This document shows, one piece after another, positions 1 to 9,458 of a stretch of 64,000 nucleotides of DNA. Every line of letters begins with the position of its first letter. Positions within the stretch are counted from its first letter, which is position 1. The translations under genes were made by a program, and so were the position numbers. The notes below the pieces were generated by a model. It saw only the letters and a list, made by a program, of their open reading frames with translations, was not told the origin of the DNA and did no database searches. Source of the stretch: Oceaniferula marina (lineage in GTDB: Bacteria > Verrucomicrobiota > Verrucomicrobiia > Verrucomicrobiales > Akkermansiaceae); NCBI RefSeq assembly GCF_013391475.1, contig NZ_JACBAZ010000008.1:186001-250000 (forward strand), in the 5' to 3' direction.

Positions 1-732
1 GAAACCGAGCTCTTCACCCGCTCTACCCTCCCCAAGGAGCTCAAGGGACTCACCCTTCGTGGACGCTCAAACAAAAACATGCCCATCGAGGAAGTCATCT
101 TCAGCATGAGGAAATCCGACAACAACTATGACCACGTCTCGGATCCTCTTCCCGTTGGAGAATCCGCCCACGTCATCTTTGTTCTCAAAAAAGTCGTCGA
201 GCCGGTCCTACTGACCTACGAAACGGCCCGCAACAAGGCCCGCGCAAATCTGATCGGTGAAAACGCCACCAAAAAAGTCAAGCAAGCTGCCAAGGATCAG
301 CGCAACGCCATCGTTGAACTGATGAAGTCCGGAAAATCCTTTGACGAATCAGCCAAAGAAAAAGGCCTGACTCCTGTTCAGGTTGGCCCGTTCTCACTCT
401 CAGGCACCCCTCCCAAGGATGAACTGGCCTACCAGTATCTGCATGAAGTGGCCCAGGGGCTCAATCCCGGTGAGGTCTCGGAAACCATTGACTCCGACAC
501 CCAGTTCGCAAACCCACAGCAAGCCCAGCGCTTTAAGCGTCTCTTCAACGACCGCGCCATCTTCTTCTACGTCGATAAACGTGAACTCGAAGACACCGAA
601 CAAAACAAACTGCAACTCGACCGCGCCGTACAGGGAGGCAAAGCTGACTTCATGATCAGAACCTACCTCAACTGGATGCACCACCAGTATGCCAAAGCCG
701 AAGTCAAGGGACCTGCCACCGAGCAACAATAA
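1..732 (+). CDS. C-terminal part of a periplasmic foldase-like (SurA/PpiD-type) protein, 5' truncated by window edge
   Basis: The frame is open from base 1 with no start, so the gene begins upstream; the first ATG in frame is only at 79. The visible part is about 243 residues, hydrophilic and helical, with no membrane segment. The segment ending in VFVLKKVVEP-like text followed by a long Lys/Ala-rich helix resembles the C-terminal half of SurA/PpiD/parvulin chaperones, where a hydrophobic strand precedes a helical chaperone lobe. A stretch around residues 120-160 with GPFSLSGTPP could be a degenerate parvulin-like region. This is a family-level inference from style; no catalytic residue can be verified. 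It ends 72 bases before metG on the same strand, so the two may be co-transcribed. It could instead be another SurA_N-containing membrane-anchored protein. Confidence 0.5.
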   Translation, partial: ETELFTRSTLPKELKGLTLRGRSNKNMPIEEVIFSMRKSDNNYDHVSDPLPVGESAHVIFVLKKVVEPVLLTYETARNKARANLIGENATKKVKQAAKDQRNAIVELMKSGKSFDESAKEKGLTPVQVGPFSLSGTPPKDELAYQYLHEVAQGLNPGEVSETIDSDTQFANPQQAQRFKRLFNDRAIFFYVDKRELEDTEQNKLQLDRAVQGGKADFMIRTYLNWMHHQYAKAEVKGPATEQQ

Positions 733-804
733 CCTCACCCGACGCTTCTGAACGAGCAACCTTCGAGAAATCTCATCCCCCACTCACACGGCCCAGACTC
801 TGCC

Positions 805-2361
805 ATGTTTTACATCACCACCGCAATCGATTACACCAACGGAGCCCCCCACATTGGCCACGCCTACGAAAAGGTTCTCGCCGATGTCATCACCCGTTAC
901 CGCCGACTGGCTGGTGAAGAGGCCTACTACCTCACCGGTGTGGACCAACATGGGCAAAAGGTCCAGCAGACGGCCGAAAAAGAAGGCGTCAACCCCGCGA
1001 CCTTCGCCCAACGTAACACAAAAAAATTCATCAAACTCTGGGAGAAACTCGGCGTTGATTACGATGGCTGGGCCGAAACGGTCGACCCGCGCCACAAAGC
1101 CTGTGTGCAAAACATTCTGACCCGACTCCATGACGAGGGACAGATCTACAAAAAACAATACAAAGGATTCTACTCCGTCCGACAGGAACAATTCCTGACC
1201 GACAAAGAGCGTGACGAACATGGCAACTTCGGACCCGAATGGGGAGAAGTCGAAGAACGGGACGAGGAAAACTACTACTTCAAACTCAGCGAGCACGCCG
1301 ACTGGTTACGCTCTTACGTCGAATCCCACGATGACTTTGTCATCCCCGGCTTCCGCACCCCCGAGGTCCTCAACGCAATCGACCGGGCGGCCGACACCGA
1401 CCTCTGCATCTCACGCCCGAAAGAACGCCTCCGCTGGGGAATCGAACTTCCCTTCGATACCGATTACGTCACCTACGTTTGGTTCGATGCTCTGATCAAT
1501 TACATTTCCTTCGCTGGCTACCTCGCCGATGATGACAGCGGCCTCCCAGACTTCGATTCGCTCTGGCCAGCCAACATCCACGTGCTGGGAAAAGACATTC
1601 TCGTGCCATCCCACTCGATTTATTGGCCAGCCATGCTGCACGCCATCGGGTTCTCCGACGAACAAATGCCCTCCCTGCTCGTCCATGGATGGTGGAATAT
1701 CAAGGGAGAAAAAATGTCCAAATCGATTGGTAACGTCATCGACCCCGATGCTCTCGCTGAGCAGTTCGGTCCCGAAACCCTGCGCTACTACCTGGTGCGT
1801 GACATCACCACCGGTAAAGATGCCGATTTCGATGCCGACCGACTCGTCATGCTCTACAATACCGAGCTGGCCAACGACCTCGGCAACCTCTGCAACCGCG
1901 CACTCAACATGAGCAAACGCTTCCTCGGAGGAACCATGCAAGTCTCCACCTCGGACGATGAAGATGCCAGCGCCCTGCGTCAGTCACTCAGCGATGCGAC
2001 CAACGCCTACCAAAAGGCAATGGCCAAATACGACACCGCAGCGGCTTTACGTGCGTTGAACGCCCACGTCAGCTTCTGCAACGGCTTCGCCGAACGGAAC
2101 CGCCCGTGGGAACTGGCTAAAGACGACGATCAAAAAGAAAAACTGGCTTCGGTGCTCTATCACATGATCGAAAGCTGCGCCCACATCAGCGTGCTGCTCT
2201 CTCCCGTCACCCCGGGAGCCTGCACCAAAATCCAAAACCAACTCCGGATGCCCGGCCTGAGTGAAACCACCATCCCCGAACTCCAATGGGGGCTCATCCC
2301 TGACGGTCACGAAATCGGCAAACCCAAACCGGTTTTCCCCCGGATCCAAATCGAGGAATAA
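805..2361 (+). CDS. metG: Methionyl-tRNA synthetase, short zinc-knuckle-free form
   Basis: This class I synthetase charges tRNA-Met with methionine in the cytosol. The HIGH signature appears as PHIGHAY at residues 12-18 and the KMSKS loop as GEKMSKSIGN near residue 306. At 518 residues it is the short type, without the C-terminal Trbp111-like tRNA-binding domain. The connective-peptide region that carries zinc-binding Cys knuckles in E. coli-type enzymes here reads YSVRQEQF and NFGPEWG, so all usual knuckle cysteines are replaced. The start at 805 gives MFYITTAIDYTNG, the normal beginning of the Rossmann fold. The stop codon TAA coincides with the left edge of a palindromic element. Assignment is secure. 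Confidence 0.97.
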   Translation: MFYITTAIDYTNGAPHIGHAYEKVLADVITRYRRLAGEEAYYLTGVDQHGQKVQQTAEKEGVNPATFAQRNTKKFIKLWEKLGVDYDGWAETVDPRHKACVQNILTRLHDEGQIYKKQYKGFYSVRQEQFLTDKERDEHGNFGPEWGEVEERDEENYYFKLSEHADWLRSYVESHDDFVIPGFRTPEVLNAIDRAADTDLCISRPKERLRWGIELPFDTDYVTYVWFDALINYISFAGYLADDDSGLPDFDSLWPANIHVLGKDILVPSHSIYWPAMLHAIGFSDEQMPSLLVHGWWNIKGEKMSKSIGNVIDPDALAEQFGPETLRYYLVRDITTGKDADFDADRLVMLYNTELANDLGNLCNRALNMSKRFLGGTMQVSTSDDEDASALRQSLSDATNAYQKAMAKYDTAAALRALNAHVSFCNGFAERNRPWELAKDDDQKEKLASVLYHMIESCAHISVLLSPVTPGACTKIQNQLRMPGLSETTIPELQWGLIPDGHEIGKPKPVFPRIQIEE

Positions 2362-2562
2362 TACCAAGTAGTAAAACAGATGGGACGATAGCCGAGATGA
2401 ATGAGTTCTTTGGTCAGGCGCGACGAAGGAATGGTGCGGGCACCATGACTAAGGAGAAACAAAGCCAAAGGAGTCATTCATCCGGAACTCTCATGGATCA
2501 CGCAGTGCTTTTCCACATACCTCAACAACGATCAATCGTCTCGTCTGTTTTGCGGAGTGGTA
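2362..2562. repeat. MITE-like nested palindromic element at the 3' end of metG
   Basis: Outer imperfect inverted repeats lie at 2361-2389 and 2535-2563 (22 of 29 positions pair). Inside them is a second pair at 2396-2413 and 2465-2482 (16 of 18), and at the centre a perfect 7-bp palindrome, ATGGTGCGGGCACCAT, at 2431-2446. Both edges are flanked by TAA (2359-2361, which is the metG stop, and 2563-2565), compatible with a 3-bp target duplication. There is no transposase gene. The architecture suits a small non-autonomous transposon or a structured 3' UTR; the transposition reading is inference from repeats and flanks. I saw no second copy in this window. Confidence 0.55.
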
Positions 2563-2565
2563 TAA

Positions 2566-2674
2566 GGCCTAGCAGAAATTGATAATGAGCAAGACCGATT
2601 TTCATCGGTCGGCAGCTTATGTGCTGCTAGTGAAACTCCACTCATACCATCAAATACAGGCGCTCATGCGGCGC
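2566..2674. other. Non-coding stretch with stacked hairpins between the palindromic element and the glycosyltransferase gene
   Basis: It contains the perfect hairpin GACCGAT-TTTC-ATCGGTC at 2591-2608, enclosed by CTAGCAG (2569-2575) and CTGCTAG (2625-2631). No credible gene is present. It may act as a bidirectional transcription barrier between convergent metG and the minus-strand glycosyltransferase, but it lacks a clear T-run. Confidence 0.4.
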
Positions 2675-3640
2675 CTACGATCGCTCTGCCATCGCGGATT
2701 CCAACGCCGCCATCACACGCTCCACGCTGGCGCCATCCATACACCGATGATCCATGGGACATTCGGCCAAGTAACACGGGCTACAAGCCACATGTTCCCG
2801 AACGACCAAGCTTTGCTTACCCAACGGCCGTTTCCAATCAGGCTCGCCGGGACCAAACACAACCACGGCTGGCAAACCGACAAAGGATGCCCAATGTGCC
2901 ACTTCCCCATCACTCGCTAACAAGGCCGTGCAGGATTGAAGCTGAGGGATCAATGGTTCACCTTTGCGGATCGCCACCCATTGCACAGCCCCGTATTTTT
3001 CCTCCATTGCATGCTTCAAAGTTTCCAACTTTGCTTCAGGCCATTGGTAGGCCGATCCATATTCAGACTCCACCGCAACAGCAATACGTATAGACCTGGG
3101 TTTCTCAGGCAGAGGAATGGTTTGAAAATTTTGTCGAACAAAGGCATCAGCACCAAGCTCCTGTACCAATCCCAGGTAATACCTGACCCGGTGTTCGATC
3201 GGCCCAGGATCCGTCACCCGCTCCACGGGATCGGTCAAACATTTCACCAACCCCTTGGCCGGATATCCGAAGCGCTGCAGGACACGAGCCCGCATCACAG
3301 CCAAAGCCGCAGCCCCTGGCTCCCATAAAACAGCCGAGTCAAAAAACGAATGCGTCGACTCCCCCCCTTTAATCAAAGCATGCAATTTCCTCGCTGAACT
3401 CCCAAGCGGATAGTCCACCACCGCATCCACTTCAGGCATGGCATCCCACATCTCCCGCTGAGACTCCACACAAAGGACCGTGATACTGCCCATCGGCCGG
3501 AAATGCTTCAAGGCACGAACCGCTGGAACCGAAAAAAAGGCTTCTGCCAAATCTACAGGAGCAACCACCAACAACACTCCTCCTTTGAGGTGACGGGCAG
3601 GCTCTTCAGGGATGGGGGCCGCATCGGGAAGCGTTGACAT
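2675..3640 (-). CDS. Glycosyltransferase family 9 (ADP-heptose:LPS heptosyltransferase-like)
   Basis: About 321 residues. GT9 enzymes transfer heptose or similar sugars to the lipopolysaccharide core on the cytoplasmic face of the inner membrane. Visible features are an N-terminal Rossmann-like start (GGVLLVVAPVDLAEAFFSVPAVRALK), and a C-terminal nucleotide-sugar site region SDGEVAHWASFVGLPAVVVFGPGEP. This is followed by the family-typical cysteine-rich stretch CSPCYLAECPMDHRCM. The canonical TPDSGxxH is altered to ASDGEVAH, so donor preference may differ. I prefer the ATG at 3640 (MSTLPDAAPIPEE) over the upstream ATG at 3691, because the extra 17 residues are not conserved in style. It sits downstream of nuoBC on the same strand but about 200 bases away, so co-transcription is uncertain. 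Confidence 0.82.
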   Translation of the reverse strand: MSTLPDAAPIPEEPARHLKGGVLLVVAPVDLAEAFFSVPAVRALKHFRPMGSITVLCVESQREMWDAMPEVDAVVDYPLGSSARKLHALIKGGESTHSFFDSAVLWEPGAAALAVMRARVLQRFGYPAKGLVKCLTDPVERVTDPGPIEHRVRYYLGLVQELGADAFVRQNFQTIPLPEKPRSIRIAVAVESEYGSAYQWPEAKLETLKHAMEEKYGAVQWVAIRKGEPLIPQLQSCTALLASDGEVAHWASFVGLPAVVVFGPGEPDWKRPLGKQSLVVREHVACSPCYLAECPMDHRCMDGASVERVMAALESAMAERS

Positions 3641-3843
3641 GTCGGAGGCTATGCTATTCCCAAAGCAAAACGACAGAATAATTTTGTGCAATCTTCCCCC
3701 ATCTCAAAAAGCACCCTCAAGACACCAGCCAAAATCACCCTAAGACCATTTCACTGGAGATCACACGACACAGGGGAAGACCGGCAAAACGCCAAATCAA
3801 GCGCTCATCACTGAGGCCTCCCGAATAAAAAAACACCTTGCGT

Positions 3844-4416
3844 CTAAGCTCTGGAGCGGGGCTCAGACTTGATTCGAGAATCCGCACCACAAGTTGCGAC
3901 AAATGGGCCGTCCGCCATCGGGGCGGCATCCGTCGATGCCACATCAGGCAGTTCCGTCGGCTTACCAGCCAGAGGAAACTCCTTGCGAAGCGGGTGGTAA
4001 GGATACCCCTCCCACATCAAAATCCGCCGCATGTCAGGGTGATTGCCAAACCGAATCCCCATCATATCGTAAACCTCACGCTCATGCCAATTGGCCGTAG
4101 CCCATAAATCCGAAACGGTCGGTACGGCTTCTGCCTCAGCCTGCTGCTCGCTAACGGCGGCTTTCACCCTCAGATGAACCGAATCGTCCACCTTGGCCAA
4201 CTCATAAACAACTTCAAACCGTGGATCATCTCCCATGTGATCGACACTGGAGACATCCAATAAAAAATCCAAATCCAACTCCCCCTTGCAATACTCCATG
4301 ACCTCCCTCAAATTCTCCAAAGGAACCGTCACTGTATGCTCACCTCGGAACTCCAAATGAGTCACCCGATCAAACGATCCCAAAACCTTTTCAGCTGCCT
4401 GCTCTGCCGTCATCAT
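3844..4416 (-). CDS. nuoC: NADH-quinone oxidoreductase subunit C
   Basis: Encodes the 30-kDa-type peripheral-arm subunit of complex I (190 residues). The diagnostic C-terminal signature is intact: WHEREVYDMMGIRF, then NHPDMRRILMWEGYP and HPLRKEFPL. The tail after this signature is short and low in conserved content, unlike NuoC proteins that continue with a VxYEP-type motif. The first codon could be either of two adjacent ATGs. It follows nuoB by 21 bases on the same strand, so they form a two-gene transcript. NuoD is neither fused to it nor next to it: the following gene is a glycosyltransferase. Confidence 0.95.
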   Translation of the reverse strand: MMTAEQAAEKVLGSFDRVTHLEFRGEHTVTVPLENLREVMEYCKGELDLDFLLDVSSVDHMGDDPRFEVVYELAKVDDSVHLRVKAAVSEQQAEAEAVPTVSDLWATANWHEREVYDMMGIRFGNHPDMRRILMWEGYPYHPLRKEFPLAGKPTELPDVASTDAAPMADGPFVATCGADSRIKSEPRSRA

Positions 4417-4437
4417 CAGTCAAATTTGTTGTTTGTT

Positions 4438-5040
4438 TTAGCCTTTGGACGCCTCACCCACTTCACTGGAGTCCACCTTCAATGCTTTGAGTGACTCTTC
4501 CTGGTCGATCTTATCCTGCAGTTTCATCAACCCTTCAATCAACGCTTCAGGACGAGGAGGACAACCGGAAATATACACATCCACCGGGATCAGGCGGTCA
4601 ATCCCCTGCAAAACTGAATAGCTGCGGAACATACCACCGCTGGAAGCACAGGCCCCCATGGCAATACACCACTTCGGGTCCGGCATCTGATCCCAAACCC
4701 GCTTCACCGCAAGCGACATCTTATACGTCACAGTGCCAGCCACAATCATCACGTCACTCTGACGAGGTGAAAAACGCATCACTTCGGCCCCAAAACGAGA
4801 AATATCAAAACGAGATGACGCCGTCGCCATCAATTCAATCGCACAACACGCCAAGCCCATGGGCATCGGCCACAGTGAATTTTTCCGCATCCAGTTGATC
4901 GCGGCATCCACGCGAGTAAAAATAACGTTACCCTCAATTTTAGAGTCATATGCGGCATGCGCCAAAGTCGTCTGAGCGGACTCCAGCGAATCCGAGGCTG
5001 AAGAGGGTGTGCCTGAGGTGTTGTCGGAGGAAATAACCAT
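4438..5040 (-). CDS. nuoB: NADH-quinone oxidoreductase subunit B
   Basis: NuoB holds the terminal [4Fe-4S] cluster N2 that hands electrons to quinone in complex I. The four ligand cysteines are present at C65, C66, C131 and C160, in the motifs [19 protein letters not shown] and [10 protein letters not shown], at spacing matching the E. coli protein. The protein is 200 residues and has a Ser/Thr-rich N-terminal extension of about 30 residues before the conserved core. It is divergent from the secretin gene, with about 190 bases between the starts. The normal upstream partner nuoA is absent here, so the complex I genes of this organism are probably scattered or this is a partial set. Confidence 0.97.
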   Translation of the reverse strand: MVISSDNTSGTPSSASDSLESAQTTLAHAAYDSKIEGNVIFTRVDAAINWMRKNSLWPMPMGLACCAIELMATASSRFDISRFGAEVMRFSPRQSDVMIVAGTVTYKMSLAVKRVWDQMPDPKWCIAMGACASSGGMFRSYSVLQGIDRLIPVDVYISGCPPRPEALIEGLMKLQDKIDQEESLKALKVDSSEVGEASKG

Positions 5041-5105
5041 ATCGGGAACCGGATACTCTCCGGTGCGCGCAATCTAGCCAGACTCCAGCCCATCACAAGT
5101 CATTT

Positions 5106-5134
5106 TTGCACGGAACTCTCTAATTTTCTATGTG
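5106..5134 (+). promoter_or_regulatory. Possible sigma-70-like promoter of the secretin gene
   Basis: TTGCAC at 5106-5111 and TATGTG at 5129-5134 are separated by 17 bases in the AT-rich gap between divergent nuoB and the secretin gene. The -10 match is weak, so this is only a candidate. Confidence 0.25.
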
Positions 5135-5230
5135 CCATAACAATGTGAAGCCCCTGTAAAACACTGCATTTTTTTGAATTTTACGCTTACTCCCGAGCCA
5201 GAAGCAGTCTATAAGCCAGTCACTACACCT

Positions 5231-7714
5231 ATGGAAAAGTTAAATATTGCGCATCATAAGCAATGGGGGAGGCAATTGACGAGCTTGGGAATGGCCTGTG
5301 CCATGGGCCTGGTCGTGCCTACTTATACCCCAATCGCCAAGGCTCAGGAGTCCTTGGTCCAAAAAGAATTGCAGCGCCGGGTCAACAATACCCGCAAAGC
5401 CCAGGAGCTTCTCCATCAAGGTGATACTGCCTACAACAGCAAAGACTACGCCAAGGCGGTGCAACACTACTCGCAGGCATTCGCTCTACTGCCCATTGGG
5501 TCGATCACCCAGGAAATCCACGCAGCCGCGGCAGATCGATACGCAACGGCAGCCACTGAGCGCAGCCGGGCACTTGCCAAGGGCGGCGACTACGAGAGCG
5601 CCAAGCAATTACTCGATCAGGTTCTCGCCCCCACCGTGGCCCCAGCCCACCTCGGAGCCATCAAATTACGCAAACAGATCGACGACCCGATCCGTTACAA
5701 CCACACCCTGACGCCGGAACACGTTCAGGATGTTCAAAAAGTAGGTCTCTCGCTCAGGGAAGCCGAAGGTTACTACAACCTTGGCCAGTATGACCGGGCC
5801 TTGGCCATGTACCGCAATGTCTTGCGTATCGACCCCTTTAACAAAGCAGCCAGACGCGGCATGGAAAAAGTGGAAGCCACGAAATCCGATTACTATCGCG
5901 CGGCTTACGACCACACCCGCTCCGTCATGCTCGGCGAAGTGGATGCCAACTGGGAGCTTCCTGTTCCTGCTGAAGTCATCATCCCGAGCGCCCTGGGCCT
6001 TGATGCCGATCCCGCTGGCAGAGTCGGCATCAGCTTACGCGAAAAACTGGCAGGCATCACGGTGGAAGTCATTGATCTGGATAATGCATCCATCGACGAG
6101 GCTCTGGATTTTGTCCGCGTGCAAAGCCGACTCGGCGATGCCCCATCAATTACCGGAGAAAAAACCGGCATCAACATTGTCCTGAACCTCGGGGAAGATG
6201 GCTCGGAAACAGCCAAAATGGTCCGATCCAGCCGGGTCGATCTCAAAGCTAGGGCTCTTCCACTATCCAAAGTTCTCGACTACATCACCGACCAAACGCA
6301 CACCCAGTGGCGCAGCGACGGTGCAGCCATCCTCATTACCCCCCTCGGTAGCACCGATGAGGCCTTGGTCTCCAGAACCTTCCGGGTGCCCCCAAATTTC
6401 CTCACATCAGCCAGCACAAAACAAGAGGAAGACTCCACAAGCATCTTCGATAGTGAACCAAGCAGCTCAAGCGGACTTACCCCGAAAAATGTCAACATCG
6501 TAGAATTCCTTCAGAAGAGCGGCATCAGCTTCCCCGACGGAGCCAGCGCCAACTACAGCGCAAGCAGCAACAGCCTGGTTGTGCGCAATACGCCGTCGAA
6601 TCTCGACATCGTGGATCAACTCGTCTCCAACCTGACCGATGAAGAACCCGTTCAGGTCATCGTGCGCACCACCATCATGCGTATTTCGGAGAAACAACTC
6701 AAAGCCTTGAATTTTGACTGGCTGATTACTCCGATTGATCTCACCAGCCATCTCTTTCTCGGAGGTGGCACCGTGGGCAACGGCACCCCATTGGCCGACA
6801 TGCCACTCTCACCATTCTCCGGATTTGGCAGTCCGATCACCTCTGGAACCCGAAGCGGAGACACAGGTCTGGACAGCGACTCGATCGAGGGCCTGATCCG
6901 GGCTGGCAGCACCTCAGCCTTTACGGGTTCTGATGTCCGCGCTCCCGGCATCCTGACCCTGACCGGGGTCTACAGTGGCGTCCAAGTCCAAATGATGATG
7001 CGCGGTCTCGATCAAAAAACAGGCGCCGACGTCATGCAAAAGCCGGCGACCATCGCCCGAAGTGGTGAGCGGTCAAAAATCGAAGTCATTCGCGAGTTCA
7101 TTTACCCCACGGAATATGAACCACCTGAGCTACCCAACACTGTTGGTGGAGGCGACGCGGTTCTGGATCTCACCACCGGAACCATCGGAGTATCTAACCC
7201 GGCAACTCCAATCACACCGGCACACCCGACAGCTTTTGAAACACGCAACGTCGGGGTCACCTTGGAAGTAGAACCCACGGTTGGACCGAACAAAAAATTC
7301 ATCGAGCTATCACTCCGCCCTGAGCTGGTTGAGTTCGAAGGTTTCGTCAACTATGGATCTCCGATCAGTGGATCAGCAGGATCGACAACCTTGATCGACA
7401 TCAATAACATGGTTTCGAATAGTGGCGGCCAGTTTGGTGTCCTAACTGAAAACCGTATCTTGATGCCCGTGTTCAAGGCAACCCGCCTCAAGGACCAGAA
7501 TGTCACCATCCAGGATGGGGCCACGGTGGTCCTGGGTGGCGTAATGACCAGCCGAAAAACCAAAATCGAAGACAAGGTTCCCTTATTGGGAGACATCCCC
7601 TTTGCCGGTCGCCTGTTCCGCTCTGATGCAGAGCAGTCATTCAATGAAGCGGTGATCATCACCGTCCAGGCTGAGTTAATTGACCCAAGCGGCCAGATCT
7701 GGAGAAATCGCTAA
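5231..7714 (+). CDS. TPR-containing outer-membrane secretin of the Amuc_1098 (type IV pilus) family
   Basis: A 827-residue secreted secretin, the ring-forming outer-membrane channel of type IV pilus or type II secretion systems. From the ATG at 5231 it opens with a signal peptide ending near AKAQE (about residue 38). TPR repeats follow at about residues 40-250, including a block (EGYYNLGQYDRAL... to ...WELP, residues 179-244) also found in the alpha-2-macroglobulin-like protein at 30052. Secretin N-domains follow at about 275-470. The C-terminal secretin core has the hallmark GATVVLGGVMTSRK and DKVPLLGDIPFAGRLF near residues 760-800. A TTG at 5174 would add 19 residues with no signal-like character, so I reject it. 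No pilM/N/O-like genes adjoin it, so it looks like a stand-alone copy. Family assignment is strong; the exact machine it serves is inferred. Confidence 0.88.
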   Translation: MEKLNIAHHKQWGRQLTSLGMACAMGLVVPTYTPIAKAQESLVQKELQRRVNNTRKAQELLHQGDTAYNSKDYAKAVQHYSQAFALLPIGSITQEIHAAAADRYATAATERSRALAKGGDYESAKQLLDQVLAPTVAPAHLGAIKLRKQIDDPIRYNHTLTPEHVQDVQKVGLSLREAEGYYNLGQYDRALAMYRNVLRIDPFNKAARRGMEKVEATKSDYYRAAYDHTRSVMLGEVDANWELPVPAEVIIPSALGLDADPAGRVGISLREKLAGITVEVIDLDNASIDEALDFVRVQSRLGDAPSITGEKTGINIVLNLGEDGSETAKMVRSSRVDLKARALPLSKVLDYITDQTHTQWRSDGAAILITPLGSTDEALVSRTFRVPPNFLTSASTKQEEDSTSIFDSEPSSSSGLTPKNVNIVEFLQKSGISFPDGASANYSASSNSLVVRNTPSNLDIVDQLVSNLTDEEPVQVIVRTTIMRISEKQLKALNFDWLITPIDLTSHLFLGGGTVGNGTPLADMPLSPFSGFGSPITSGTRSGDTGLDSDSIEGLIRAGSTSAFTGSDVRAPGILTLTGVYSGVQVQMMMRGLDQKTGADVMQKPATIARSGERSKIEVIREFIYPTEYEPPELPNTVGGGDAVLDLTTGTIGVSNPATPITPAHPTAFETRNVGVTLEVEPTVGPNKKFIELSLRPELVEFEGFVNYGSPISGSAGSTTLIDINNMVSNSGGQFGVLTENRILMPVFKATRLKDQNVTIQDGATVVLGGVMTSRKTKIEDKVPLLGDIPFAGRLFRSDAEQSFNEAVIITVQAELIDPSGQIWRNR

Positions 7715-7780
7715 AGGCACGCGATACCCCCTCCCCTGAACGCAGCTCTACTGCAAAGTGTACAACCAGCGAAGGTTTCC

Positions 7781-9385
7781 ATGGCACCCATCCCTGATAA
7801 ATCCAACCAATCCAATCCAAGCAACGAGTCTGTCTCCGTTGACGAAATGATGGCCCGCCTAAAACGCGGCAACCGCAAAAAACGTCACTCCGAATCAAAG
7901 GAAAAACGGAAGTCCGAAGGAGAGCTCGTCACGCGTGAAGACGGAACCCAGGCCATCAAAGTCCGCCGCCGCAAACGCCGCAGCAAGCAACCCAAAAAAC
8001 AAAGCCAGACGGACCCCCGCCTCAAATGGATTTTACTTGGTTGTTTTGGCATTGGTTTCGTCCTGTTAATCGTTGCCAGCATCTTCATCATCGTGAAGTA
8101 CAACGGCAGGACGTTCAAAGCCGACACAGAATCCATGATCTGTTCGCTCTCAGGATCACAAAGCGCAGAGCTTACCCAACTCAGAGTCACACCGGTCTCA
8201 GCCAAGGCAAATAAGGTCGACATCCATTGGGATAAACACTCCTTCATCCAAAACGCCAGCTTCAACAACCTGCGTGCTGATATCAAAGCGACCAGTTTCT
8301 TTTCAAAAAACTGGATCGGCGAAGAAATCGTTGCCAGTACAGGGACGCTCCACCTGCAAGTCCCCCAGCCGTCAAGCGAACCCAACGAGGCAACCGCATC
8401 GCCCCCCTACGAGTTCGAAGCCTACCGATGTAACCAGCTCTCGCTAAGCTTTGGAGACCAGCGCAAGGCACCACAAATTGCCGACATCGAAGTCTCCCTG
8501 CGGGAACTCGCCAATGAGCAAAAACAAATTGTCTTCAGCAACGGCACACTGAAGATCCCCGACTGGCCCCAAATGCAATTGGCCTCTGGGGTCCTGACCC
8601 TCAAATCAAAAAGTGCCGATATCGAAGCCCGCTTGGTGTCCGAATCTTCTAATCAGGGGGAAATCACGCTCAAAGGCAGCCTACCAAACAATACCCGGAC
8701 AGCGGCCAGTCTTGATGTCTCTGCCAAAAACTTCCCGATGGAAGAACTGCTGGGCAAAGAAATGGGGCGCCTGATTCAAGGCAATATTCAAAGCCGGTCA
8801 GGTAGTTTCTCTTACGACTACAACAAAGCACCTGAAGAAGCACTGAGCTTCAACCTACCGTTCAATGCAACCGAACTTTTCATGTCCGGGCTTCCCATGT
8901 TCAAGGATTTGAAAAAGCTAACCGGTGAAACCGCGTATGCCCGGGTCAATTTCTTCAACTCCACCGGAGTCTTGATGCGCACGGCCCAAGGCCTCACCCT
9001 CAGTGAGATTGACTTCGCCAATAGCAGCCTGCTCACCATGGAAGGGTCAATCCGGGTGAACCATGATGGCGCACTGAGTGGCACGCTGAAACTCGGCGTC
9101 CCCGAATCCTACTTTGAAGAGGAAGTCCCGGCTCCGTTTACCGGTCCCAACAGTGGATTTTACCACATTGATGTCAAACTGGCGGGAAACATCCGCACCC
9201 CGAGTGACAACCTGCACAGCCAGTTGAAACCATACCTTGGTGCATCCTCACGCAGTGAAACCAAAGCCTTGCTTGAAGCCCTCGTCCCCGAGCAACAAAA
9301 AAAGAAACCTGAAAACGGGGAAAAACAACCTGCCCCAGAGGGTGAGCCCTCTGAAAAGGATTTCGACAAGCTCTACCCGCGCTGA
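7781..9385 (+). CDS. Single-pass membrane protein with basic cytoplasmic head and large periplasmic beta-rich domain
   Basis: 534 residues, not recognised as a named family. Residues 28-80 are extremely Lys/Arg rich (NRKKRHSESKEKRK and VRRRKRRSKQPKK), followed by one transmembrane segment at about 83-105. The remaining roughly 430 residues are polar, with repeated short strands (for example SNGTLKIPDWPQMQLASGVLTLKS and AQGLTLSEIDFANSSLLTMEGSIRV). That texture resembles AsmA/TamB/DUF748-type envelope proteins, but the similarity is stylistic only. The C-terminus is Lys/Glu/Pro rich. It lies 66 bases after the secretin and 73 bases before the next gene on the same strand, so it could belong to the secretin transcript or head the MoxR operon. 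The basic head could bind nucleic acid or lipid head groups. Confidence 0.7.
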   Translation: MAPIPDKSNQSNPSNESVSVDEMMARLKRGNRKKRHSESKEKRKSEGELVTREDGTQAIKVRRRKRRSKQPKKQSQTDPRLKWILLGCFGIGFVLLIVASIFIIVKYNGRTFKADTESMICSLSGSQSAELTQLRVTPVSAKANKVDIHWDKHSFIQNASFNNLRADIKATSFFSKNWIGEEIVASTGTLHLQVPQPSSEPNEATASPPYEFEAYRCNQLSLSFGDQRKAPQIADIEVSLRELANEQKQIVFSNGTLKIPDWPQMQLASGVLTLKSKSADIEARLVSESSNQGEITLKGSLPNNTRTAASLDVSAKNFPMEELLGKEMGRLIQGNIQSRSGSFSYDYNKAPEEALSFNLPFNATELFMSGLPMFKDLKKLTGETAYARVNFFNSTGVLMRTAQGLTLSEIDFANSSLLTMEGSIRVNHDGALSGTLKLGVPESYFEEEVPAPFTGPNSGFYHIDVKLAGNIRTPSDNLHSQLKPYLGASSRSETKALLEALVPEQQKKKPENGEKQPAPEGEPSEKDFDKLYPR

Positions 9386-9458
9386 TGTCAGTCAATGCAC
9401 CAGGCGGCCCTAAGGTATCCGTAGTTGTCATTTACCATAAAGCTGCTTGATTATAGTT

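Noticed and set aside
3735-3944. Short minus-strand frame overlapping the end of nuoC and running past it
   Set aside because: It overlaps the conserved NuoC frame and has no support beyond its length.
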